Below, piece by piece: positions 18,562-27,935 of a DNA stretch of 64,000 nt (its first letter is position 1; each line of letters opens with the position of its first letter). The notes under the pieces were generated by a model, which was not told where the DNA came from, did no database searches, and worked only from the letters and a program-made list of their open reading frames with translations. Source of the DNA: Arthrobacter sp. PvP023 (GTDB taxonomy: Bacteria; Actinomycetota; Actinomycetes; Actinomycetales; Micrococcaceae); assembly GCF_017832975.1 (NCBI RefSeq), contig NZ_JAFIBI010000001.1, forward strand, positions 4,464,001 to 4,528,000. Reading direction: 5' to 3'. Both the position numbers and the translations under genes were made by a program.

Positions 18562-19266
18562 ATGGCCTGGACCAGGGATGAAATGGCTGCCATCGCGGCC
18601 GAAGAACTGCACGACGGCGACTATGTGAACCTCGGGATCGGCATTCCCACGCTGGTGGCCAACAACCTGCCCGACGGCGTCCGCGTTGTCCTGCAGAGCG
18701 AGAACGGCCTTCTCGGCATGGGCCCCTTCCCCTTCGAGGGCGAGGAGGACGCCGACCTCATCAACGCCGGCAAGCAGACAGTCACGGTCCTCCCCGGCGG
18801 CAGCATCTTCGATTCCGCCACGTCCTTCGGCATGATCCGCGGCGGGCACGTGAAAGTCGCCATCCTCGGCGCCATGCAGGTCTCCGGCGGCGGCGACCTC
18901 GCCAACTGGACCATCCCCGGCAAGATGGTCAAGGGCATGGGCGGCGCCATGGACCTCGTGGCCGGGACCCCGCGCGTGGTGGTCCTCACCGAACACAACG
19001 CCAAGGACGGCACCGCCAAGATCGTGAAGGAATGCACCCTGCCCCTCACCGGTTTGAGCTGCGTGGACCGGATCATCAGCGATCTCGCCGTTTTTGATCT
19101 TGAAAAGACGGACGACGGCGGCCGGCGGCTCACGCTGACCCGCCTCGCCCCCGGCGTTACCGTCGAGGAGATCCGCGGGAAGACCGAAGCCGCCTTCGGC
19201 GTCGCCCCCTCCCTCGACGCAACCACGACCATTGAAGCCAGCACCCTTGAAGGAGCCACAGCATGA
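18562..19266 (+). CDS. 3-oxoacid CoA-transferase subunit B
   Basis: 234 aa. [12 protein letters not shown] holds the Glu that forms the enzyme-CoA thioester in family I transferases, and [13 protein letters not shown] and [15 protein letters not shown] are further beta-subunit signatures. Works as an alpha-beta complex with the preceding product. Its stop overlaps the thiolase start (ATGA), so the two are translationally coupled, supporting a two-step 3-oxo-acid activation and cleavage pathway. Confidence 0.9.
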   Translation: MAWTRDEMAAIAAEELHDGDYVNLGIGIPTLVANNLPDGVRVVLQSENGLLGMGPFPFEGEEDADLINAGKQTVTVLPGGSIFDSATSFGMIRGGHVKVAILGAMQVSGGGDLANWTIPGKMVKGMGGAMDLVAGTPRVVVLTEHNAKDGTAKIVKECTLPLTGLSCVDRIISDLAVFDLEKTDDGGRRLTLTRLAPGVTVEEIRGKTEAAFGVAPSLDATTTIEASTLEGATA

Positions 19267-20459
19267 GCCTCAAAGACCAGTTCGGCAAGGATGTCCTGCT
19301 CACCGGCTGGGGCCACAGCCGCTTCGGCAAGCTCACGGACGAGACCCTCGAGTCCCTGATCGTCCAGGTCGCCACGGAGGCGATCGGCAACGCCGGGATC
19401 GAACCGGGCCAGATCGATGAGATCTACCTGGGCCAGTTCAACTCCGGCATGATGCCGCTGGCGTTCCCGTCCTCGCTGGCCCTGCAGGTCTCGGAGCAGC
19501 TGGCCAACGTCCCGTCCACCCGTGTGGAGAACGCCTGCGCATCCGGCTCGGCCGCGTTCCAGCAGGGCACCAAGTCGCTGCTGGCCGGAACCGCGAAGAC
19601 CGTCCTGGTGATCGGGGCCGAGAAGATGACCCAGGCAGGCGCCGACGTCGTCGGAGCCGCCCTCCTGGGCGCCGACTACGACATGGCCGGCAAAGCTTCC
19701 ACCACCGGCTTCACCGGCCTGTTCGCCGAGGTGGCCAAGCACTACGAGAAGCGCTATGGCGCTGGCGCAGGGAACCTCTCCGATGTCCTCGGCAGCATCG
19801 CGGCGAAGAACCACCGCAACGGCGTGGACAACCCCTACGCCCAGCTCCGCAAGGACCTCGGCGAGGAGTTCTGCCGCACCGTCTCGGACAAGAACCCGAT
19901 GGTGGCGGACCCGCTGCGCCGCACCGACTGCTCCCCCGTGTCCGACGGCGCCGCCGCCGTCGTGCTTTCCGTCTCGCCCACCGGCGGGGCCACCGCCCCG
20001 GTACGGCTCGCCGGCTTCGGCCACGCGAACGACTTCTTCCCCACCGAACGCCGCGACCCCACCGCATTCGCGGCGACGCGGATGTCCTGGCAGCGGGCGC
20101 TGGGGATGGCCGGCGCCGGGCTTGACGACCTGGACTTTGCCGAAGTGCACGACTGCTTCACCATTGCCGAGCTGCTCATGTATGAGGCCATGGGACTGAC
20201 CGAGCCGGGCCAGGGATCCCGCGCCATCGAGGAAGGCTGGGTGTTCAAGGACGGCAGGCTGCCAGTCAACGTCTCCGGCGGACTCAAGGCGAAGGGCCAC
20301 CCGGTCGGCGCCACCGGGGTATCCCAGCACGTCATCGCCGCGATGCAGCTCACCGGCACAGCTGGCGACATGCAGCTCGCCAGTCCGCGCCGCGCAGCCG
20401 TCCAGAACATGGGCGGAGTGGGCATCGCCAACTACGTCAGTGTGCTCGAGGCAGTCTAA
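19263..20459 (+). CDS. Thiolase (acetyl-CoA acetyltransferase, SCP-x-like)
   Basis: 398 aa. The acyl-accepting Cys is in [15 protein letters not shown] (residue ~90), with HDCFTIAE and [11 protein letters not shown] later and [12 protein letters not shown] at the C terminus. The last two motifs are of the SCP2/SCP-x thiolase type rather than the CxG ending of classic biosynthetic thiolases. It probably cleaves the 3-oxoacyl-CoA made by the CoA-transferase to acetyl-CoA. If the pathway is 3-oxoadipate, the product would be succinyl-CoA plus acetyl-CoA. Confidence 0.85.
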   Translation: MSLKDQFGKDVLLTGWGHSRFGKLTDETLESLIVQVATEAIGNAGIEPGQIDEIYLGQFNSGMMPLAFPSSLALQVSEQLANVPSTRVENACASGSAAFQQGTKSLLAGTAKTVLVIGAEKMTQAGADVVGAALLGADYDMAGKASTTGFTGLFAEVAKHYEKRYGAGAGNLSDVLGSIAAKNHRNGVDNPYAQLRKDLGEEFCRTVSDKNPMVADPLRRTDCSPVSDGAAAVVLSVSPTGGATAPVRLAGFGHANDFFPTERRDPTAFAATRMSWQRALGMAGAGLDDLDFAEVHDCFTIAELLMYEAMGLTEPGQGSRAIEEGWVFKDGRLPVNVSGGLKAKGHPVGATGVSQHVIAAMQLTGTAGDMQLASPRRAAVQNMGGVGIANYVSVLEAV

Positions 20460-20504
20460 CCGGGAAGCCGCCCGTCCTGACCTTCTTTTGTCCTCCGACA
20501 TGCG

Positions 20505-20530
20505 CGACACGCGAACGTGCCAGCGTGTCG
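20505..20530. terminator. Bidirectional hairpin between converging genes
   Basis: CGACACGC (20505-20512) pairs with GCGTGTCG (20523-20530) around a 10-nt loop, between the thiolase stop and the stop of the ankyrin gene. Confidence 0.5.
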
Positions 20531-20598
20531 GCTCGTGAGGGCTGCGAATGAAGGTCAAGACGGCGGCACGGCCAAAGCGGGCCAGTGCAGCTGCCCCG

Positions 20599-21288
20599 TC
20601 AGCCGTTAGCCCGGATCAGGGCCGCGATCCCGCTGAACCCCAGCCGATCCGCGTTCTCCAGGGCGGTGCGGCCCTGCGGATCGCGGATGCCGGGTTCGGC
20701 GCCGGCTTCGAGCAGCAACCGGACCACGTCCTGCTGACTTGGCCCGCCGTCGTTGAGCAGGATGGCTTCCTGCAGGGCGGTCCAGCCCAGGTTGTTGACA
20801 TGGTTCACCGGCACGCCGGCGGCGATGAGGATCCGCACAGTCTCCACGTGGCCGTGTTCGCTTGCAGGGATGAGCGCCGTACCGCCGAAGCGGTTGGTGC
20901 TTCGAACGTCCGCGCCGGCAGACAGCGTCAGCTGAAGCACCTCGTTGAACCCCTCGGCCCCGGCATAGAGGAATGCCGAATCCTGCATGGCGTCCTTGGC
21001 ATTGACGTCGCCGCCGGCGCTGATCAGTTCCGCCACCGCGCCGGCATCATTGGCTTTCGCGGCAAGGATCAGCCGCTGGTCGAGCTCAGCCTGGGCCTCG
21101 GGGGATAACGACGGACGTGTCGCGGTGGCCGTTTCCGTCACCGGTGCGGTACTGACGTGAACGGTCGACGGCGGGGAGTCCAGCGGCTCCGGCTGCCCCG
21201 GGCCCGCCTGGCAGGCAGCCAGGCAACCAGCCACGCAGACGGCCGCCGGAAGCAGCCCCCACCTGTGCCACGTCCTGAACCGCACCAT
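20599..21288 (-). CDS. Ankyrin-repeat lipoprotein
   Basis: 229 aa from ATG 21288. The N terminus has a lipoprotein signal (LLPAAVCVAGCLAAC) and a Pro/Thr-rich linker, then about four ankyrin repeats from residue ~75 (DAGAVAELISAGGDVNAKD, GFNEVLQLTLSAGADVRSTN, GHVETVRILIAAGVPVNHVN, QQDVVRLLLEAGAEPGIRD). A surface-anchored protein-binding scaffold is likely. It lies 10 nt downstream of the HbpS/GlcG-like gene, so the pair is probably one operon, and such ankyrin/catalase-type pairs are known in oxidative-stress contexts. Partner unknown. Confidence 0.85.
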   Translation of the reverse strand: MVRFRTWHRWGLLPAAVCVAGCLAACQAGPGQPEPLDSPPSTVHVSTAPVTETATATRPSLSPEAQAELDQRLILAAKANDAGAVAELISAGGDVNAKDAMQDSAFLYAGAEGFNEVLQLTLSAGADVRSTNRFGGTALIPASEHGHVETVRILIAAGVPVNHVNNLGWTALQEAILLNDGGPSQQDVVRLLLEAGAEPGIRDPQGRTALENADRLGFSGIAALIRANG

Positions 21289-21298
21289 GAACCTGAGC

Positions 21299-21883
21299 CT
21301 ACTTCGCAGTCCCGGCAGCGATGGCCTCGGCACCGGCTGTTGCGCAGGCCTCGTCCAGGGCGCCGTCCGGGGCTCCGCCCACGCCGATGCCCGCGACGGA
21401 CACCCCGTTGACCTTGAGCGGGACGCCGCCGGCGAGGAAGAGGGTGCCGGGGAGGTCCGCGATGCTGGGGCCGTTGCCATTGATGCGCTTGGCCAGCTCG
21501 CTGGTGGGCGTACCGAAAGCGGCTGCGGTGTAGGCCTTCTGCTGCGCCGCTTCAATGGTGTGCTCGGCAGCGTTGTCGCCGCGGAGGAGCGCCTGCACGG
21601 TTCCGAACCTGTCCACCAGGGCCACGGTGACGAACGGCAGCTTGTCCGCCTGGCACTTGGCGAGGGCAGCCTTGACCGCGTCCGCGGAGGCACCGACGCT
21701 GATCCGGTTTTGGGCCACCACGGTTTCCGGGGCCGGCTGGATATCGACGGCGGGCACGGCGGCGGCCTCGGCCGCGGGAACAGCCACAGCTGAGGTCCCG
21801 GCGTTGGCGGCAGCCGTCAGCCCTCCGGTCAGGAGCAGTGCTCCGGCGGCGGCAACGGCGGCGATCTTGTTGGACTTCTTCAC
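21299..21883 (-). CDS. Secreted GlcG/HbpS-family protein
   Basis: 194 aa from the GTG at 21883, which has GGAGA in front; the longer frame upstream is not supported by a ribosome site. A signal peptide (KIAAVAAAGALLLTGGLTAAANAG) precedes the GlcG/HbpS domain: VTVALVDRFGTVQALLRGDNA, KAYTAAAFGTPTSEL, GGVPLKVNGVSVAGIGVGGAPDG. Streptomyces HbpS binds haem and modulates a sensor kinase. Next to it, divergent, is a histidine kinase/response regulator pair (22098-23881), which makes a similar accessory-sensor role attractive but unproven. Confidence 0.82.
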   Translation of the reverse strand: MKKSNKIAAVAAAGALLLTGGLTAAANAGTSAVAVPAAEAAAVPAVDIQPAPETVVAQNRISVGASADAVKAALAKCQADKLPFVTVALVDRFGTVQALLRGDNAAEHTIEAAQQKAYTAAAFGTPTSELAKRINGNGPSIADLPGTLFLAGGVPLKVNGVSVAGIGVGGAPDGALDEACATAGAEAIAAGTAK

Positions 21884-22016
21884 GGGTTCTCCTTGGACTT
21901 GAACTTTCCGGGCTTCCCGGAAGCACTTACCGGGGCTGCAAACCATCCTTGCCGCGCCGGACCCCGCCGGCATCGGGCATTGGTCTGCTGCAGCCTCCCC
22001 CATCGGGCTGGAGGTA

Positions 22017-22032
22017 TCAGCCAAAAGGCTGA
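22017..22032. promoter_or_regulatory. Short palindrome in divergent promoter region
   Basis: TCAGCC, AAAA, GGCTGA form a perfect 6-bp inverted repeat between the HbpS-like gene and the histidine kinase gene; a possible binding site for the response regulator encoded alongside. Confidence 0.35.
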
Positions 22033-22097
22033 GAGACCAGCAACGGCGCGGGCCCTAGCATTGTGAGGAGAACTCCTCCACAGGAACCGGACCCCCC

Positions 22098-23258
22098 ATG
22101 CCCTCCTCCCCGCCAGCCCCGCCGACGCCGCTCGGCCGCATTGACGCCGTCGTCCATCTTGGTTTTGCCGTGCTGCTGGTGGCGTCGGCTGTCCGGTACG
22201 TCATGCGGCACAGCCCCGCGGACAACCTGTGGGTGCTGGCCCTGGCGGCTGCCGTGTGTTCGCTCTACGCCGTGATCGCCGTGCTGTCCCAGCGGCGCCG
22301 GCCGTGGGCTGTGTGGATGTTCGTCCTGGTGGCCCTGTGGGCAGTGCTGGTGATCGCCGCGCCCAGCTTTGCGTGGTGCTCGTTCGCGCTGTTCTTCCTG
22401 TGCCGCACCGCCTTCAGCGGCTGGGTGGGGTACCTGGCGGGAGGCGCGACGGCGGCGGCCACCGCCGTCGGGCTGTTCCGGCTGAGCGGCGGCAGCGATG
22501 TTGCCATGCTCCTGGGGCCGTTGGCGGTGGGCGTCATGCTGACGCTGATTTACGACCGGATTGAGCAGGACGCCGCGGAGCAGCGCCGCCTCCACGCCGA
22601 GGTGTCGCTCGCGCAGGGGCGGCTGGCGGCCAGCGAGCGCCGGGCCGGCACCATTGAGGAGCGCGAGCGGGTGTCCCGGGAAATCCACGACACCGTAACG
22701 CAGGGATTGGCCAGCAGCCTCCTCCTGCTGGAAGCCGCGAACCGGTCCTGGCCCGCCGAGGCCGCGCGGGAGGACGTGCTCAACGCCAGCGGGATGCTGC
22801 GCCGCAACCTTGCGGACACCCGCAGCCTGGTCCACGAACTCGCCTCCCCCGGGCTGGACACCGCGCCCCTGCCGGATGCGCTGCTGCAGGCAGCGTCCCA
22901 GTACGTTCCGGGCATGCGCCTGCTGGTCACCGGCGAACCGCGGCCCGTCCCGGCCGATGTCCGGCATGCGCTGCTGCGCGTGGTCCAGAGCGCCGCCGCG
23001 AACACGCAGCTGCATGCGGGGGCGGCGAACGCCAATGTGACGCTGGGCTTCCTGCCGGGAGCCGTCACCCTGGATGTGTACGACGACGGCGCCGGCTTCG
23101 ACCCGCAGTCGCTGGCACCGCCGTCGGACGCGGGAGGCTACGGGCTCCGGGCCATGCGCCAGAGGGTGGAACAGCTGGGCGGCGTATTCTCAGTGGAAAG
23201 CAGGCCCGGGGAAGGGACGATCGTGGCCGCGCAACTGCCCACAGGGGAGGAACAGTGA
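22098..23258 (+). CDS. Sensor histidine kinase, NarL/DesK-type
   Basis: 386 aa. Five or six membrane segments occupy residues ~15-160, then a coiled linker (IEQDAAEQRRLHAEVSLAQGRL). The HisKA_3 phospho-acceptor is His in VSREIHDTVTQG (residue ~197). The ATPase domain has a degenerate N box (SAAANTQLHAG), DDGAGFD and GGYGLRAMRQR. With no large extracytoplasmic domain, it probably senses a membrane or accessory-protein signal. Stop overlaps the response regulator start (GTGA). Confidence 0.9.
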   Translation: MPSSPPAPPTPLGRIDAVVHLGFAVLLVASAVRYVMRHSPADNLWVLALAAAVCSLYAVIAVLSQRRRPWAVWMFVLVALWAVLVIAAPSFAWCSFALFFLCRTAFSGWVGYLAGGATAAATAVGLFRLSGGSDVAMLLGPLAVGVMLTLIYDRIEQDAAEQRRLHAEVSLAQGRLAASERRAGTIEERERVSREIHDTVTQGLASSLLLLEAANRSWPAEAAREDVLNASGMLRRNLADTRSLVHELASPGLDTAPLPDALLQAASQYVPGMRLLVTGEPRPVPADVRHALLRVVQSAAANTQLHAGAANANVTLGFLPGAVTLDVYDDGAGFDPQSLAPPSDAGGYGLRAMRQRVEQLGGVFSVESRPGEGTIVAAQLPTGEEQ

Positions 23259-23881
23259 GGCCCATTACCGTGCTGCTGGTGGATGATCATCTGGTGGTCC
23301 GCAGCGGGCTCAACGCACTGCTGGGAACGCAGCCGGACATTGAGGTGGTGGCGGAGGCGGCATCCGGGGAGGACGCGCTGGACCTTACTGAGCAGCTCAG
23401 CCCGGACGTGGTGGTAATGGACCTGGCCATGGGCGCGGGGATGGACGGCATCGAGGCCATCAAGCGGCTGCGGCGCCAAAACAGCAGGCAGGCCGTGCTG
23501 GTGTTCACCACCTACGATTCGGACGCCGACATTGTCCGGGCCGTCGACGCGGGAGCCATGGGCTACCTGCTCAAGGACGCGGCGCCGGAGGAGATTTTCG
23601 CCGCGATCCGCGGCGCGGTGCAGGGCAGGAGCGTGATGAGCGCACCGGTGGCCTCGCGGCTCTTCCAGCAGCTGCGGAACCCGGACGAGATCCTGACTCC
23701 GCGTGAGGCGGAGCTGCTGAGCCTGCTGACAGAAGGCCTCAGCAACCGGGAGCTCGGCCAGCGGCTGTTCATCTCCGAGGCCACCGTAAAGACCCATCTG
23801 GCGCACATCTACGCCAAGCTCGGCGTGGAAACCCGGGCCGCCGCGATCGCCACGGCAATCCGGCGCGAGGGGATGCGCTAG
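23255..23881 (+). CDS. LuxR-family response regulator
   Basis: 208 aa starting at GTG. The receiver domain has VDDH (acidic pocket), the phospho-acceptor Asp in PDVVVMDLAMG (residue ~53) and a Lys in LLKDAAPEEI. The C-terminal LuxR helix-turn-helix reads LTPREAELLSLL and LFISEATVKTHLAHIYAKLGV. Partner of the preceding kinase. Its 3' end overlaps the stop of the converging iclR gene by 4 nt. Confidence 0.93.
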   Translation: MRPITVLLVDDHLVVRSGLNALLGTQPDIEVVAEAASGEDALDLTEQLSPDVVVMDLAMGAGMDGIEAIKRLRRQNSRQAVLVFTTYDSDADIVRAVDAGAMGYLLKDAAPEEIFAAIRGAVQGRSVMSAPVASRLFQQLRNPDEILTPREAELLSLLTEGLSNRELGQRLFISEATVKTHLAHIYAKLGVETRAAAIATAIRREGMR

Positions 23882-24690
23882 CGGATTCCGGCCGCCCGGA
23901 GCGTCGCCGCCAGTTCGGCCGCGGCACCCTTCAGGGTGTCGACGACGTCGCTGAGCACTTGCTCGGTTGCCAGCTCCGTGGGTATGGAGCAACTAATCGC
24001 ATCCGTTCCGGGGATCCGATACGGAACGACGATTCCAACGCAGCAGAGTCCCACCGTGTTTTGCTCGCGCTCGAGTGAATAGCCCGCCTTGCGGAAGTCT
24101 GCGAGCTCGGTTTGGAGCGCGGCGAAGTCCGGCACCGAGTTCGGGGTGAGCAGAGGATAGGGTCCCTCACCGAGCCTGTCGCGCACTTCAGCGTCAGTCA
24201 GTTCGGCCAGGATGGCCTTGCCCAGGGCTGTCACCTGCGCTGGCAGCTTGCGTCCCACACGGGACGAAAGGCGCCGGCGGTCCACGGCTTGCCGTGTGGC
24301 CAGGTAGATGACGTCCGAACGGTCCAGCCGCGCATAGTGCGTTGTGAACGTGGTGGCGTTCCGAACCTTTTCGAGCACGCCGGAGACGTGTTCCATGACC
24401 GGGTCCCTGTCCAGGTACGCCGTTCCGCACAGCAGGGCGTGCGTGCCGATCCGGTACCCGCCTTCGGGACTCTGCTCGATCCAGTTCAGTTCAAGCAAGG
24501 TCAGCAGCAGCCAGTGCAGGCTCGACCTCGGATAGCCGGTCTCCTTGTAGATTTCGGCTGTGGTCAGCGGTTTCGGTGCCGACGCAAGCATTTCCAAAAT
24601 GGCGATCGTTCTTTCGGCCGATTTGACCAGCTTCACGTCTCCTGCCGCCCCGGCTGGCGCGGCCTGTGCCGGATTGATCACTGCGTTCAT
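23878..24690 (-). CDS. IclR-family regulator of the oxidative uronate cluster
   Basis: About 270 aa from the ATG at 24690, which follows a G-rich ribosome site (GGAGTGGGGG). N-terminal winged helix (TTAEIYKETGYPRSSLHWLLLTLLEL) and IclR effector domain (VTALGKAILAELTDAEVRDRL, GYSLEREQNTVGLCCVGIVVPYRI). It lies 27 nt downstream of udh on the same strand, so the regulator and uronate dehydrogenase are co-transcribed. It probably controls its own operon and the divergent ABC/gudD operon, with a uronate or aldarate as ligand (inference). Confidence 0.85.
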   Translation of the reverse strand: MNAVINPAQAAPAGAAGDVKLVKSAERTIAILEMLASAPKPLTTAEIYKETGYPRSSLHWLLLTLLELNWIEQSPEGGYRIGTHALLCGTAYLDRDPVMEHVSGVLEKVRNATTFTTHYARLDRSDVIYLATRQAVDRRRLSSRVGRKLPAQVTALGKAILAELTDAEVRDRLGEGPYPLLTPNSVPDFAALQTELADFRKAGYSLEREQNTVGLCCVGIVVPYRIPGTDAISCSIPTELATEQVLSDVVDTLKGAAAELAATLRAAGIR

Positions 24691-24717
24691 GTCCCCCACT
24701 CCGCTAACCTGGTCCGT

Positions 24718-25554
24718 TCACTTCGGCTCAAGCTCAGGATAATTGTCCACACCGAGACGGTGGCTTGAACTGGCCCAGAAGCCGCCCAGCAGGCCGTCCC
24801 ATCCTGCTGACACCGAAGCCTCGGGAATCTGGTCAGCATAGTCCTCCGCATCGTCAAGAGGCTCGAAGCCGATGCGTTTTCCCGCAGACAGGTCCGCCCA
24901 GCCCCTCGTGTTGTTTGAAACCGCCCAGACAACATGGTGGCCCGGCGCCCCTTTTTCGCTGAGGGTGGCCTCCACGAGGCGGAACGAGTCCCCGGGCGAA
25001 AGCCACGAGGACAGGCTCCTGATATTGCCCGGCCGCTCGCCCCCGGTTCCGATCCGCGCGCTGACCACCTTCATGCCGAACTTGTCCGCATAGAGGCCCC
25101 CCAAGGCTTCCATGGCCGCCTTGCTCACGCCGTAATACGTGTCCGGCCGCGGCGGCAGCGCATGGTCCCGCGCGGCCTCCGCCGTCGGAGTGAACCCTAC
25201 GGCGTGGGTGGAACTTGCGAGCAGGACCCTGCTGACGCCGTTGCTCCGCGCCGCTTCCAGTGTCACCTGGGTCCCGGTGATGTTCGTTCGGACAATATCG
25301 CCCCAAGCCTTTTCCCGGTGGATTCCGCCGAGATGAACCACAGCATCCACATCCGCCAGGGCCGCTGTCATGAAGGCGCTGTCATCCACGGAGCCAATCA
25401 GCACGGATTCGTTAGCGGCCGGGCTGGCGGGCTCGGCAATGTCGATCAGCCGCACCGCGTAGCCGGCGTCCATCAGGTGCGGGCGCAGCAGGGTGGCCAT
25501 CATTCCGGCGCCACCGGTCACGGCAATGGTGACCGGCTTCGACTCTGCTGACAT
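24718..25554 (-). CDS. udh: NAD-dependent uronate dehydrogenase (SDR family)
   Basis: 278 aa from ATG 25554 (GGGAGGAAGAA in front). Extended SDR signature: GGAGMMATLLRPHL for NAD binding, D in RLIDIAEP, catalytic SSTHAVG and YYGVSKAAMEAL (YxxxK), then RIGTGGERPGNIRSLSSWLSPGD. Length and motifs fit uronate dehydrogenases, which oxidise glucuronate or galacturonate to the aldarolactone. Divergent from an ABC importer and glucarate dehydratase, which together give a coherent oxidative pathway. Confidence 0.85.
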   Translation of the reverse strand: MSAESKPVTIAVTGGAGMMATLLRPHLMDAGYAVRLIDIAEPASPAANESVLIGSVDDSAFMTAALADVDAVVHLGGIHREKAWGDIVRTNITGTQVTLEAARSNGVSRVLLASSTHAVGFTPTAEAARDHALPPRPDTYYGVSKAAMEALGGLYADKFGMKVVSARIGTGGERPGNIRSLSSWLSPGDSFRLVEATLSEKGAPGHHVVWAVSNNTRGWADLSAGKRIGFEPLDDAEDYADQIPEASVSAGWDGLLGGFWASSSHRLGVDNYPELEPK

Positions 25555-25600
25555 TTCTTCCTCCCGATATTGACACCCTGTGATCCCGATCATACTCTCA

Positions 25601-25642
25601 TGAAGTACGTTTCACATAGTAACAGTCATTTACATATGTAAA
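25601..25642. promoter_or_regulatory. Operator-like palindromes in udh/ABC divergent region
   Basis: TTTACATATGTAAA (25629-25642) is a perfect 14-bp palindrome directly ahead of the ribosome site of the binding-protein gene. Upstream, TGAAGTACGTTTCA (25601-25614) has TGAA/TTCA arms. Both are AT-rich islands in GC-rich DNA and are candidate sites for the nearby IclR regulator. Confidence 0.55.
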
Positions 25643-25656
25643 AAGGGAGAATCAAA

Positions 25657-26988
25657 GTGGATTCCAAGATCAGGTTCCGAGCACGGGTTGCCGTGGCCCT
25701 GTCCATAGCCTCAGCGGCCGCACTGACCGGCTGCGGGGGCGGGTCGTCCGCCCCGGCCGCCACGGACGACGGCCAGCCCATCGAAGTGTGGGCACGCGCC
25801 GGCACCGACGCCGCCACCACCTACGCCGCCATGTTCAAGGAATTCACGGCGAAGACCGGCGTGCAGGTCAATTTCCAGGGGGTTCCGGACCTGGACCAGC
25901 AACTGCAGACCCGCGCGGCATCCAAGAAGCTGCCGGACATTGTCATCAACGACTCCGCCGCACTGGGCAACTACACGGCGCAGGGCTACCTCCAAAAAAT
26001 CGACAAGTCCTCGGTGACCGGCAATGACCGGATTTCCGATTCGCTGTGGAAGGAGACTGAAGGCCTGGACGGAGCGAGCTACGGAGTTCCGTTCTCCCGC
26101 CAGACCATGGTCACCATGATCCGCAAGGACTGGCGCGAAAAGCTGGGGCTTCCCATCCCCAAGACGCTTGAGGACCTGGCGAAGCTCGCCACGGCCTTCG
26201 CCACCCAGGACCCGGACGGCAACGGCCAGGCAGACACCTACGGCATGGCCGTTCCCGGCTCCACCGAACGCGGATACCTGGGCTGGTGGGCTTCCTCGTA
26301 CATCTGGCAGGACGGCGGCAGCTACCTGAAGGATGAGGGCAACGGAAAGTACTCGTCCAACGCTTCCTCCCAGGAAACCCAGGCAGGCGTCAACTGGGTC
26401 AAGCAGCAGTTCTGTACTCCGGGAAATACGCAGCCGGGTGCCCTGACCGCAGCCACCAGCGTGGCCTCCCCGTTCTTCCAGACCGGGAAGGCCGGCATCA
26501 TCCTCACCGGCCCCTACAACTTCTCGTCGTTCGACAAGACTCCGGGCAAGGACGTCTACGAGGTCATTGAAGCGCCCAAGGGCTCCAAGGACAACACCGT
26601 GCTGGCCGAGGGCGAGAACATCTACGTCACGGCAAGCAACGGCAAGAAGGACCAGACCAAGCAGGTCATCGACTACCTGGTGTCCGAGGACGGCCAGAAG
26701 GCCGGCATGACCGCCGGCAAGCAGCCGATCGTCCGCGTACCGGTGAATTCCGACGTCGATGCTGCCGCCGTCTACAAGGATCCACGATGGTCTGTGGTGC
26801 AGGAGGCACTGAAGTCGTCGTCCAAGGCCTTCGCGTCCGCCATCAACTTCGTTCCATTCCGGCAGGCCGCGGCTGAAGCGCTGAACAAGATCGTGGCCGA
26901 CTGCCCTGCGGACAACGTGGCCTCCGGCCTGCAGGCCCTGGACACCGCGATCAATGACGAACTGAACAGCCAGAACGCCAAGTCATGA
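25657..26988 (+). CDS. Extracellular sugar-binding lipoprotein of ABC importer
   Basis: 443 aa starting with GTG (AAAGGGAG in front). Lipoprotein signal with lipobox ALTGCGGG near residue 25, then a family 1 solute-binding fold (EVWARAGTDAATTYAAMFKEF, DRNGQADTYG-like DPDGNGQADTYGMAVPG, GKAGIILTGPYNFS). First gene of the plus-strand operon with two permeases and gudD, so the ligand is probably a uronate or aldarate. Confidence 0.92.
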   Translation: MDSKIRFRARVAVALSIASAAALTGCGGGSSAPAATDDGQPIEVWARAGTDAATTYAAMFKEFTAKTGVQVNFQGVPDLDQQLQTRAASKKLPDIVINDSAALGNYTAQGYLQKIDKSSVTGNDRISDSLWKETEGLDGASYGVPFSRQTMVTMIRKDWREKLGLPIPKTLEDLAKLATAFATQDPDGNGQADTYGMAVPGSTERGYLGWWASSYIWQDGGSYLKDEGNGKYSSNASSQETQAGVNWVKQQFCTPGNTQPGALTAATSVASPFFQTGKAGIILTGPYNFSSFDKTPGKDVYEVIEAPKGSKDNTVLAEGENIYVTASNGKKDQTKQVIDYLVSEDGQKAGMTAGKQPIVRVPVNSDVDAAAVYKDPRWSVVQEALKSSSKAFASAINFVPFRQAAAEALNKIVADCPADNVASGLQALDTAINDELNSQNAKS

Positions 26989-27935
26989 CAGCAACTCCAA
27001 CGAAAACCACGGTCTCACGGCCGGCGCCTCCCACCCCCAAACCGGCGGGAGGCGCCCGGAAACGCAGGGGCAGCAAACAGTCGCTCGCCGTCTGGATGTT
27101 CCTGCTCCCGGCGGCAGTGCTAGGCCTGTATTTCAAGTTCATCCCCATGTTCGAGGGCGTCCGGCTGAGCCTCTTCAAGGTCCAGCCGTTCCTCGGGGAC
27201 GTCTTCGTGGGCTTCGAGAACTATGCCAAGGTCATCGGCGACCAGCGGTTCATGGAGGCGCTGGGACACACCGTATTCCTCGGCGTCACCCAGACCCTGG
27301 GCGCATTGCTGGTGGGGTTCGTCCTGGCACTGCTGCTGGAGGGCCAGGCGCGTTCACTCTGGTTCCTCCGGACGGCCATCTTCCTTCCCGTCGTCACCGC
27401 CCTGGCCGTGGTGGGCGAGATCTGGCGGATCTTGTACTTTCCCACGGCCGACGGGCCGCTGAACTCCATCCTCGGCTGGCTGGGCCTGGGCCCGCTGCAG
27501 TTCCTCAACGGCACCGACACTGCACTGTGGTCCATCGCCGTTGTGGGAATCTGGAGCGGCGCGCCGTACAACATGGTGATCATCCTGGCAGGGCTGACCG
27601 GGGTGGACCGCTCCCTCTACGAATCAGCAGGGGTTGACGGAGCCACTGTCTGGCAGAGGCTGCGTTACATCACCCTGCCTGCGCTGCGTCCCTCGCTGGT
27701 CATCGTCCTCACCCTGGCCGCGATCCGGAGCCTGCGCAGCTTCACGGAAGTGTACGTGCTCACCGGCGGCGGACCGGCCGGCTCCACCGAAGTCTGGATG
27801 ACCCGGATGTACTCGCTCGGGTTCCAGCGCAACGACATCGGCGTCGCATCAGCGGCCGCCGTGCTTCTGCTGGTTGTCACTCTGCTGCTGACAGTCGGAA
27901 CCCAGTACCTTGCCAAACGGAAGGCCGACCGATGA
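26985..27935 (+). CDS. Carbohydrate ABC transporter permease, MalF-like
   Basis: 316 aa, start overlapping the previous stop (ATGA). Positively charged N-terminal tail, then six membrane segments; the EAA loop is YESAGVDGATVWQRLRYITLPALRP. Forms the channel with the next permease. No ATPase gene in the cluster, as for the first importer. Confidence 0.92.
   Translation: MTATPTKTTVSRPAPPTPKPAGGARKRRGSKQSLAVWMFLLPAAVLGLYFKFIPMFEGVRLSLFKVQPFLGDVFVGFENYAKVIGDQRFMEALGHTVFLGVTQTLGALLVGFVLALLLEGQARSLWFLRTAIFLPVVTALAVVGEIWRILYFPTADGPLNSILGWLGLGPLQFLNGTDTALWSIAVVGIWSGAPYNMVIILAGLTGVDRSLYESAGVDGATVWQRLRYITLPALRPSLVIVLTLAAIRSLRSFTEVYVLTGGGPAGSTEVWMTRMYSLGFQRNDIGVASAAAVLLLVVTLLLTVGTQYLAKRKADR

Noticed and set aside
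19263-20459. pcaF (3-oxoadipyl-CoA thiolase) as a firm call
   Set aside because: Active-site and C-terminal motifs are of the SCP-x type and no other beta-ketoadipate genes are present, so only a general thiolase call is supported.
18621-20558. 645-codon minus-strand frame opposite the CoA-transferase and thiolase genes
   Set aside because: Covers two well-supported plus-strand genes; no protein family features.
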